From Lepus europaeus (lineage: Eukaryota; Chordata; Mammalia; Lagomorpha; Leporidae), in the NCBI RefSeq assembly GCF_033115175.1, contig NC_084835.1, forward strand, positions 26,307,858 to 26,371,857: a stretch of DNA of 64,000 bases, written 5' to 3'. Under the pieces are notes generated by a model. The model did no database searches. It saw only the letters and a list, made by a program, of their open reading frames with translations, and had not been told where the DNA came from. Numbering within the stretch: position 1 is the stretch's first letter; the number at the start of each line of letters is the position of its first letter. The position numbers and the translations under genes were made by a program. Of the stretch, positions 49,312 through 64,000 are shown in pieces.

Positions 49312-49625
49312 TTTTTAAAAAGGATTTATTTATTAAAAGTCAGAGTTAATAGATGGCAGAGAAAGAGAGAGAGGTCTTCTATCCACTGGTTCACTCCCCA
49401 AATGGCTGCAACGGCCTGGACTTGGCCAAGCCAGAGCCAGGAGCTTCATCTAGGTCTCCCATGTGAGTGCAGGGGCCTAAGGACTTGGGCCATCTTCCAC
49501 TGCTTTCCCAGGCCACTAGCAGGGAGCTGGATCGGAAGTCAAGCAGCTGGGACTTGACCCGGCACCCATAGTGGATGCCATTGTTGTGGGTGGCGGCTTT
49601 ACCTGTTAGACCATAACCCTTGCCC
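49312..49625 (-). repeat. C-repeat SINE (-)
   Basis: Reversed tail AAAAAGGATTTATTTATTAAAAGTC, body, end GTTAGACCATAACCCTTGCCCC. Confidence 0.8.
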
Positions 49626-49694
49626 CTTTACTAGCATCTGAAGTTAGTATGGTAAATTTGTCACAACTAATGAATCAATATTGATATTATTTGT

Positions 49695-49986
49695 TTAAAA
49701 GATTTATTATTCATTATTTATTTTAAAAGCAGAGTTACAGAGATGGAGGGAGAGAGAGAGAGAGAGCAAGCTTCTATACCTTGGTTCACTCCCCAAATGG
49801 CCATGATGGCCAGGACTGGACCAGGCTGAAGCCAGGGCCCTAGTCTCCTGTGTGGGTGGCAGGGGCCTGAGGTACATGAGCAGGAGTGCTGGATAGGAAG
49901 TAGAGCAGCTGAGACTGGAACCAGTGCTCATAAGCGCTGCTGGCGTCACAGGTAGAGACAACCCGCTGAGCCACAGCACCAGCCCT
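49695..49986 (-). repeat. C-repeat SINE (-)
   Basis: Reversed tail TTTAAAAGATTTATTATTC, GA repeats near 49745-49770, body, end GAGCCACAGCACCAGCCC. Flanks TGATATTATT and TGATACATTATT look like a diverged duplication. Confidence 0.78.
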
Positions 49987-50721
49987 GATACATTATTATT
50001 AACTAAAGGCCATACTTTGTCCAGATTTTCTTGGTTTTTACCGGAGGTCTCTCTTCTGTTGCAGGACACCACACTGCATCATTATCCCATGTCTACCTTC
50101 CTCTTAGCACTGAGTTTGCCAGACTTCTCTTGCTATTGATGACCTTGAAGCTTTTGAGAACTGGTCAGGTATTTCGTAGAGGGTCCTTCAGTTGGGACTT
50201 GTGTGGTGTTTGCCTCGTGATTAGACTGGGTACTAGGGGTTTGGGGGAAGGAGACCATGCAGGTAAAGCACCGTTTCCAGCACATGATACTCAAGTCACG
50301 TGCTGTGAACACAAGCCGCTACTGCTGATAACTCTCATCATCTGAGGATTTTTTTTTTCACTGTAAAGCCGTTTTTTCTGCCTTCCATACTGTACCTTTT
50401 GGACGGAAGTCACCACGTGCAGTCCACAAAGTACTTGTTTCCCTTCCTCCAACCCTACCTTTACCATAAACTAAGACCGAAAATGCTAGAATTTCCCTCT
50501 GCTTCACTCTCTGTTCAGCTGCCCTCTTTCTTGTAAGCTGACTGCTTTGCAAATATTTGCCTTTCTTGCCTTCCCACCGCCAGTGCTGAGCTCAGAGCCT
50601 TGTGCCAGTTAGCACAGCAGTGAAAGATTTGTGTCTGCACACAGCCGATACCTACGTGGGTCACTGACACGACCATCCTTTCCCTGGCTGCCAGTCACCA
50701 GCAGACACCTGCCAGCTCTTT

Positions 50722-51049
50722 TTTTTTTTTTTTTTTTTTTAAGATTTATTTATTTGAAAGAGTTACAGAGAGAAGTAGAGCTAGAGAGGTCTTCCATCCG
50801 CTGGTTCACTCCTCAGATGGCTGCAATGGTCTGAGCTGTACCAATCCGAAGCCAGGAGCCAGGAGCTTCCTCCGGGTCTCCCATGTAGGTGTAGGGGCCC
50901 AAGGACTTGGGCCATCTTCCACTGCTTTCCCAGGCCATAGCAGATAGTTGGATCGGAAGAGGAGTAGCTGGGACCAGAACCGGCGCCCATATGGCATGCC
51001 GACACTTCAGGCCAGGGCGTTAACCCGCTGCGCCACCACACTGGCCCCA
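50722..51049 (-). repeat. C-repeat SINE (-)
   Basis: T-run, AAGATTTATTTATTTGAAAGAG, body, end CGCCACCACACTGGCCCCA. Flanked by CCAGCTCTTT at 50712-50721 and 51050-51059. Confidence 0.87.
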
Positions 51050-51059
51050 CCAGCTCTTT

Positions 51060-52190
51060 GCTAACACTGGCATCTGGGGCCTTCTACCAACAGACCCCTG
51101 CACGGCTGCATCTGCCAGGATACACCACCCACTGGCCCTCTTCACTGGCCACCCAGGAATACTGGCTTAACTCCCTCCCATCCTCAGTCTAGTGAACCCA
51201 GCATAAGGGCCACTTCGTCATCCCTGGCCACTCTCTGGCCTCTGCTTGTGACCCGTACAGCATGTCTCCTTCTGTCTGACCTCCAGTTGTGCTGACAGCC
51301 CCTTACAGGCAGGACACTGTCTGCCTTATTAGGTCTTATTAGCCTTTCTTCCCCTCCTGGTGCTTGGCCCAGGACCTCACCTTCAGTGATAGTTTGACTT
51401 CTGCTAATTCTGTAGATAAGCTTGGACCTTTCACACGCCTGATGTTTTGCTGCTAAACACCAGAGGGCACTGTGAGTGCATTGAGGAAAAGAGTTGCAAC
51501 CTCTTAGGCTGGGAAGATTTGATCAGGTTATGAAAAGCTTCATCTGTTTTGGAATTGCATGGGACTTACTGCTCCTCACTTGTTCTAAACACATCCATTG
51601 GAGTTTATTCAGTAGATGTGTTCCTGATGGGTTTAGAGACAAGCATAAAAGCTGCTGGACTTCCCACTGCAGGTCACATCCTCAGACAGCCCGTCTTCAT
51701 AGTCTCCCTCTGCAGACCCTAAGTGGCCTTCTCAGACCCAGCTACCCACCCCTCTACCAAAAATGGTGGATGCCAGTCCCAAGGGAATATGTGATACGGT
51801 TCTGTTCCTGTTCTGCCTCATGCTTCCAGCACACGCTCTCACTTATACACACACCTGTATGCACACACTCACACTCATATGCCCACACACACAGTAACTA
51901 ACATCAGGGCCTCTCGGTGTGGTTCATAGGTTCTGACCTCTGTGGGAAGGGAGGGAGCTTGCAATGAAAACTGCACTTCCATGGCCCTGAGCCCAGGGAC
52001 AGTGTGTCAGCTCCCTGTGTGCTCCCAGCAGGGCTGGAGGTGAGTCCCAGCCTCATCAGAGCCCCTGTGAGGAGATTCTCTGGTAACCAAGCCAGGAGTT
52101 CCACTTCAAGGACCCAGCTATTTGCCAAGGTCTCATTCCCTGCACATTTTCCCCTCAAAAGCAACAGGGAAGTTAGAGGCCAAAAATTGA
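51060..52190. other. Intergenic, (CA)-rich stretch, no gene recognised
   Basis: Contains an imperfect CACA/CTCACA microsatellite at about 51836-51895. No gene or transposon recognised. Confidence 0.45.
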
Positions 52191-52199
52191 AGAGCTGAT

Positions 52200-52525
52200 A
52201 TTTTTCTTTTAAGATGAATTTATTTGAAGTGCAGAGAGAGGGAGAGAGGGAGAGCGAGAGCAAGCTTTTATCTGCTCTTTCACTCCTCAAATACCTACAA
52301 CAACTGGGGTTGAGCCAAGCTGAAGTCAGGAGCCAGGAATTCCATCCAGATGTCCCACGTGGGTGGCAGGAGCCTAAGCACTTGAGTCATCATCTGCTGC
52401 CTCCCAGGCACATTAGCAGGAAACTGGATCAGAAGCCCAGAGTAGCTGGGGCTTGAAGCAGCACTCTGATTTGGCATGCAGGCATTGTAAATAGTGGCTA
52501 ACCCCCCTACACAACAACACTCACC
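52200..52525 (-). repeat. C-repeat SINE (-), old copy
   Basis: CTTTTAAGATGAATTTATTTGAAG, GA repeats, body, end CTACACAACAACACTCACCC. Flanks CTGATATTTTT and CTGATGTTTCT resemble a diverged duplication. Confidence 0.75.
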
Positions 52526-52539
52526 CTGATGTTTCTCTT

Positions 52540-52860
52540 TTTTTTAAATTATTTGTTTATTTTCTTGTTTTATTTGAAAGGCAAAGAGACAGAAGAAAGA
52601 TGTCTTCTACCTGCTTGTTGAGTCCCCAAATGGCTGAAACAGCCAGGGCTATCCCAGGCTGAAGCCAGGAGCCCAGAATTCGATCTGGGTCTTCCACATG
52701 GGTGGCAAGGACCCAAGTACTGAGGAATCATCTCTGCCTCCGAGGATATGCATTAGCAGGACGTTGGATCACACAGAGGAGCCAGAACTCAAACTAGGCA
52801 CTTCTGATGTGGGATGCAGGTTTCCCAAGGGGCATCTTAACCACTGCCCCAAATGCCCAC
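52540..52860 (-). repeat. C-repeat SINE (-), old copy
   Basis: Reversed tail TTGTTTTATTTGAAAGGC, body with CCAGGCTGAAGCCAGGAGCC, end CTGCCCCAAATGCCCACC. Confidence 0.75.
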
Positions 52861-55783
52861 CAAGTTGTAGCTTTCACAAAAGGAAAAACAAAAATCTTGC
52901 CTTCACTTCTCCTTAGGAAACCCCTTGTAACCCTGGGGTCCGTGAGCAGTGAGGCAGCACGAGGCCTGAGTGGATAGAACCCCTCCCCCGTCTATAGCGT
53001 CAGTGGCTTCTTGACCTCGGTCCGCGTGTCCCCCTGAGAAACAGGAAAGCATCCGCGCCATCGGTGTCCATCCCTCTCAGAGCATCTGAGATCTGTCTGG
53101 GCCATCAAAGCTGCTTCCAGCTCCCTGGAGCACACTGGAGGGGACACCAGCTTGCCAAAACAATCCCCCATTGTGTTCCTCCCCCTTGGAAATCATGGAT
53201 TTGTAAACAGGCCCTGCATTTAGACAGCTCCTGCCCTGGCTTTGTGCTGGGATGTTGTTTTTTCTTCTCTGAACAATGTCCTTTCCAGTGGGCCCAGCCG
53301 TTCACACCATTGTCTGAGACCCTTGGACTACAGGAAACAGCCCCAGATCCTTATCAACAGGGGCCGGGGCGGAGGTGGTGCAGAGCGAAGGGATGAGATC
53401 ATGCCCATAAAGCAAGCTGCTGGCCTGACACGTCAGTCTTCCATACCTTTATCTGTGACAGCCCAGCCTGCCTTGCCCCCCCCCCCCCGCCCCAAAGGCC
53501 CAACTGGGCTCCATAGGTCCCTAGGACTGTCACGTCCACTTGATGGCAGGCACCTTGCCTCTGCTGATGCAGCCCACAGCTGTCCCCTGCCTCTGCTTGT
53601 CCCTCTGTTCATGGGACACTTGAGACGGTGAAACACACCCCATTGGATGAATCAGGGTGCGCTCCATTCATTTTCCTCACTGGGAAAGAGAGGTCAAGTG
53701 TGGTCAGATGAGCCCCATCAGCAGAGTCCCTGAGTGCAGGCTGGCGGCCAGCTGGAGGAGGCCCGCGTCCCTCACAGGCCTCCCTGGGGACATTGCGGCG
53801 GTTCCCAGCCTCTACGTAGGGGAACCAGGAGTTTCCTTATCGAAAGTCCAGCAGGGAAAGTGAAAGGCGTCATGAGGCTGCAGCCTGGGGCGAGTGCCCA
53901 GCAGCACCTTGCATGGCAGAGGTGGGCCGTGGGAGTGGGCCCAGGGCCGCAGCTGCCCTGCCTCATCTCCTGTACACCCAAGGGGGCAGGGCCCAACAGC
54001 CCCCCAGCTCCTTAGCAGACATTTTGTCCCACCTAGCCCTACTTGTGCCTCTCCCTCAGTTTGATGTCTTAGAAGACCCTGGGGGTTTGTCCTCAGTGTG
54101 TGTTGAACTTTCTCCTGTGGAAGCCTCTGCAGCCCAGCACTGGGGTGAGGCTGTGGTAGTGGGTACTTAACGTGGTCAGAAACTAGCTGTTTGTGAGCTT
54201 TTGTCTTCTAGTTCTAGGAAGAACTGCACTGGCACGGCCACGTGAAGCAGCCCTCTGGACCACCTGGCTAGCGCTGCAGCCCATAGAGAGAACAGCCTGG
54301 CTTCTCTCTGCCCACCCTCCTCCTGGGATCCTAGGCTGTCTAGGATCTGACCCCAGCTTTGCTAAATGAAAGCACAGGAGTCACTTGGGAAAGTCAAAAG
54401 CTCTTTTCCACCCGTATTCTGACCCCTGCCTGCACTCCACCCCTCCCTTAGGAGTTAGTCTGTTGAACTGCGGGACAGAGACTTGGGGTGACTCCTAGCC
54501 CTCCACAGGGAACCAGGCTGGACTCAGGTGTGGGAGGAAGGGAGCCAAAGGCAGGCCAAGCCCAGGCCCCGGGGCCAGCAGGCTGGTGGCTTGGCAGCCT
54601 GACCTGGAACAGCAAGTCCTTCTCTGGTGAGGGCCACGAAAATCCAGATGTGGCTGTTCTGCCTAGGGGCTCGGGGCCTCCAGCGTCTACAGGATTTGAA
54701 GGCAGAGAGGGACGAACCAACTCCACGTGTCACGGGAGAGGAGTGATCTAATCATCATTTTCCCAAGTGTTAGAAACAAGAGATGTTAGCTGCTCCGTGC
54801 AGCAGCTTTTGGAGAATCACAGAGCACACAGTAGGCACACGAGAGAGTCTCGGGACTTCTGGGGTCTCACACGGCCAGCAGACGGCAGTGTACAGCTCCC
54901 TGGGTGCGGGTGGGACTCTCCAGTTTGTGGAAGATCTCAGGGGACCGTTGTTTCGCAGGATGCTGTTTTGGGAATGTTCAACTCACGGCTGTAATCCCCT
55001 TCCCAGCTCTAAACCTGTTTGGGAAATTGTGAAACAGGGGCCCCAGGACTGGGGGAAGCATGAGACTTAGAGGAAAAAGCTGTGAGAGGAAGATAGAGCA
55101 AGGGTGACATCGCTGCAGCAGGAAATGGGGCTCAGGATGGGGGGGGGGCAGGGAGCAGAGACACTGTGCTGTCCCTGAGGGTGCTGGGCTATGGAGGTGG
55201 CGTCTGCTCCCCTCCCCATGCCTCTCATCAGTGATCATGGGTTGGGTTCTGTCAGGTCAGGCCTGGGTAAAGAGGGCAGGCAGGCAGCAGGAGGCGCCCA
55301 AGCCCAGGATGGAACAGGTGAACAGCCTGTCCTTTTACGCCCGCAGGTCTACAGCTTGGATTGAGGGGCTCATCCGTGCCAGAGGCCCAGGGTACCCCCT
55401 GGGGGTGGGGGTGATAGCACTCTCCTGCACAGGCAGGGTCTCTTTGAGGGGCAGGGGACGTGATGCCGCCGGGAGCAATGGTAGCCAGTGTCAGAGGGGC
55501 CTTGTGCAGTGTGCCCAGCGGGTCAGACTCCTGGGGCCTCCCCTCCTCCCCAGGCTGAGGGTGGGCAGGGGCAGGCAGGAGCAGAGCGGCCTTAATATAC
55601 ATTGGTATGTGGCTGGGGATGAAGGCGGGCAGGAGGGAAGTGTTGCAGTGTTGTTACTGGGAAAAAGGGAGCTGCCTCCATGCCCCGCTGCCCCCTGCCA
55701 GCGCTGCTTTTTTCTGGCTCAGAATCCTCCTGGAAGTTCCAAGAAGGTCAGTTTCACAAGCCCACAGGGCAGGGTCTTCCTAA
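52861..55783. other. Intergenic between PHF7 and SEMA3G, no gene recognised
   Basis: GC-moderate unique DNA with poly(C) near 53477-53489 and poly(G) near 55140-55148. Several frames stay open for up to about 185 codons, but none has splice logic, family resemblance or a credible start context. Confidence 0.45.
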
Positions 55784-55789
55784 TTTAAT
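55784..55789 (-). terminator. SEMA3G: Candidate SEMA3G poly(A) signal ATTAAA
   Basis: TTTAAT on the + strand reads ATTAAA on the - strand, about 2.1 kb past the SEMA3G stop. It would give a 3' UTR of about 2 kb. The assignment rests on motif and distance only. Confidence 0.35.
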
Positions 55790-57869
55790 GATCAGTCTCA
55801 GCTTCCTAGACAAAGCTGGCGGACTCCTTCCATGCCCACACCCCCACCCAGTCCCCTCGCAGAGTGGCTCCTCCTCCTCAAGGCAGGGGAGGGAAGGAGG
55901 CTGTATTTGCAGCTCCCGTAGTTGACATCAGGCAGTTCAGTACAGACACACACAGATACAATGCGGATATAATTACTTGTTGTAAAATTAACTCCGTCCC
56001 TTTCCTGGCAGCTTCCGCTTTCCTCAGCAGAGCTCAGGGCCATCATGACAATAGAAATAACAATAGTAATTAGGGGAAGCTTGCTCCGGAGACACAGAAG
56101 CCATAGGCCCCAGAACTAGGATCCAGGCATGGGGGGGGGGGGCGGTGCAGCTCTGGGAGCAGATCAGTCAGTTCCCGGGGAAGAGGCAAGAGGCCATCTG
56201 AGGGTCCCAGGTGCTGTTGAGATCCCTTGCTCCTTCTCCCTGCATTTTCCAGGGTAACTTCCCCAGAGGACCCTGCCTAGCTGGGCCCAGCCCAAGGGCC
56301 ACTGAGAGCCTGGGCTTTTCCTCTTGCTTCCCTGGAATAGAAGGCAGAGCTGGCAGGGGCTCTGCACTCTCCTCCGTCTGCCCTTCCCCGCTTCTGCAGC
56401 TCGCCCACCCCTTCCTCCTCTTGTCTGCTTTGACCTCTGCCTTCCCTGCAGGCTGCACCCTACTGCAGGAGTCTCAAGGTAGCATCAGGCTAATCTGGGT
56501 GCCTGGGGTTTGCTGCCCAATGAAAGGGGAGCAGCTGTGGGGCTGTTTCCCATCCCAGCACCGTGGAGGCACCCAGGATGGGGGACTGGACTCCCAAAGC
56601 TGTCTGGGTTGGAGTTTCAGTGGGGCAGGAAGCCCTGTCTTGTTTCCCCCTCCTTCCTTTCTTCCTCTTGGAGGGAATTGCAAGCCCGGTGCGTTGTCTC
56701 CCTCCTGTTTGTGCGTCACTGCCTAGTTCCTGTGCAGGCCGGGAGTGTCTTTTCATTTAGTCCTCCCCGCATCAGGGCTCCCCGGCCCAGGAAACTGCTG
56801 ATGGTGACCGCACTCCCTGCACTCCCAGAAACAGCAGGACTTACAGCTCTTCATGGCTCTTCACCTTTACATTTGTTTCCCTTAGAAGACACAAAGGCTG
56901 GGTAAATGAACCACCCGTGCGCAGCTCTTACTTAATGGAAAATACAGATTCCGGAGTTGGAAACATCCTAAAGCCACCTTGATCCCCTAAGGACTCCTGC
57001 TCCTCGGTCCCCTAGCCCATCTGGGGGTTTTTCCCACTCTCACTTCATCTCCAGCACCTCTCGATTCTCATTCCCGCCTCGAAGCTGAGCACTGGCTGCA
57101 GATGGCACAGCCTCCACACGACGAGCCCATGTGCTTGCACTGCCCCGGCTGAGACAGCCGTGTCCTCCTGCCCCGCCTGCCTCAGCTGCCCTCTCTCACC
57201 TGTAGGATGCACCGATGAGGGATGATATCCTCTGAACCCACCCTGCCCCTGCGGGTCAGCTTGTGGGCCTGATGGTGGGGCCATGGTGGGCTGTGGGACC
57301 TCCTTCCTTCGCTGGCTTATAAAGTAGAGCCCAAGGCACAGGCCCTGGGAGATTCTGAGATGAAAGAGAAGTGGGCCCAGCAGGGAGCCACCGAGATAGC
57401 TGGGCATGGCTGCTCTCCTCTCCAGCCCCTCCAGGGTGGGCTCTCCTTAACAGGCTCTAGATCAGAGGCCACCCTAACCTCTTCTGGCTGCCTGAGGGCC
57501 CCAGGCCCAGGGCCTCCTTAGAGCCACCACCCATGTTAAGAGTCACTTGAAATGGCCATTGTTCACCAGGCTGGGAAAAAACTACCCAACCCTCTGCCTC
57601 TGGGCACAACCGGAAATGTACTCCGGAAGTCAGCCATCTCAGAACAAATGGCAGGGCCCCTGGGGGCTGCCAGCAGCCAGAGGGTGCCGGCTCCAGCCTG
57701 GGACTGAGAGCATAAAGAGGAGCACAGGTCCCTTCCATGGGGCCCCTGGTCTTTCCTGTGGGTGGCAATCAGGCATCCTGGCCTCCCCTGCCATTGCTGG
57801 CTGGGTGGGAGATGCCAGGGGCTGCTCTGGCTCCCCTGGCCCATCCTGACCACCCCTCTCCGGCTGCTC
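55790..57869 (-). other. SEMA3G: Presumed SEMA3G 3' UTR
   Basis: GC-rich, repeat-poor sequence between the SEMA3G stop and the candidate ATTAAA. I see no coding pattern in it. It contains a poly(G) run near 56131-56141. If a nearer poly(A) signal is used, part of this is intergenic. Confidence 0.4.
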
Positions 57870-63999
<6,130 letters not shown>

Positions 64000-64000
64000 G

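Larger units (their letters stand above)
49225..50330 (-). repeat. Old L1 (L1M-type) fragment broken by two SINEs
   Basis: Pieces around the SINEs read GTACAGAGAGTCCCTTGTATCC, AATGAATCAATATTGATATT, ATACATTATTATTAACTAAAGG, TCCAGATTTTCTTGG, GCTATTGATGACCTTG, CTGGTCAGGTATTTCGTAG and GTGATTAGACTGGG, which I recall from ancient L1 3' regions. Orientation is judged from the T-rich + strand. Confidence 0.5.

Noticed and set aside
55231-55788. Open frame of 185 codons in the intergenic region
   Set aside because: Pro/Gly/Arg-rich translation, no splice signals that extend it, no known domain; typical chance frame in GC-rich DNA.

Overview
The window is vertebrate nuclear DNA, almost certainly from a lagomorph (rabbit or hare). 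Four intron-rich mammalian genes lie in the order DNAH1 > < BAP1 | PHF7 > < SEMA3G, which is the gene order of human 3p21.1. The introns are full of tRNA-derived C-repeat SINEs (CSINE), which mark lagomorphs. Every exon below was called by reading the translation against my memory of the human proteins and checking GT/GC-AG borders and codon phase. No database search was run.

Region 1 (1-23.95 kb, + strand): the 3' half of DNAH1, an axonemal inner-arm dynein heavy chain. Forty exons encode about 2193 residues from just before AAA3 to the stop. The frame stays intact across all junctions, and two introns use GC donors. Region 2 (24.4-33.2 kb, - strand): complete BAP1, 17 coding exons summing to exactly 729 codons plus stop, the human length, with all catalytic residues present. 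DNAH1 and BAP1 are tail to tail, their poly(A) signals about 500 bp apart.

Region 3 (33.1-33.85 kb): a CpG island between the divergent BAP1 and PHF7 genes. It holds GC boxes, two tandem copies of a 14-bp unit with a MYB-type core, and a third MYB-type site. Region 4 (33.5-47.4 kb, + strand): PHF7, a testis chromatin reader/E3-type protein, with 10 coding exons and 378 residues. Its introns carry a dense cluster of young SINEs and an old antisense L1. Region 5 (47.4-55.8 kb): intergenic DNA with old L1 and SINE copies and no gene I can support. Region 6 (55.8-64 kb, - strand): the 3' three quarters of SEMA3G, a secreted class 3 semaphorin: most of the sema domain, PSI, Ig and basic tail. It runs off the right edge.

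The neighbours share no pathway that I know of; the arrangement is ordinary conserved mammalian synteny. I saw no previously undescribed biological system. The most informative non-gene signals are nested SINE insertions with clear target-site duplications, repeated use of one insertion target in PHF7, the MYB-type repeat in the bidirectional promoter, the two GC-AG introns, and a tandem E-box repeat in BAP1 intron 16.
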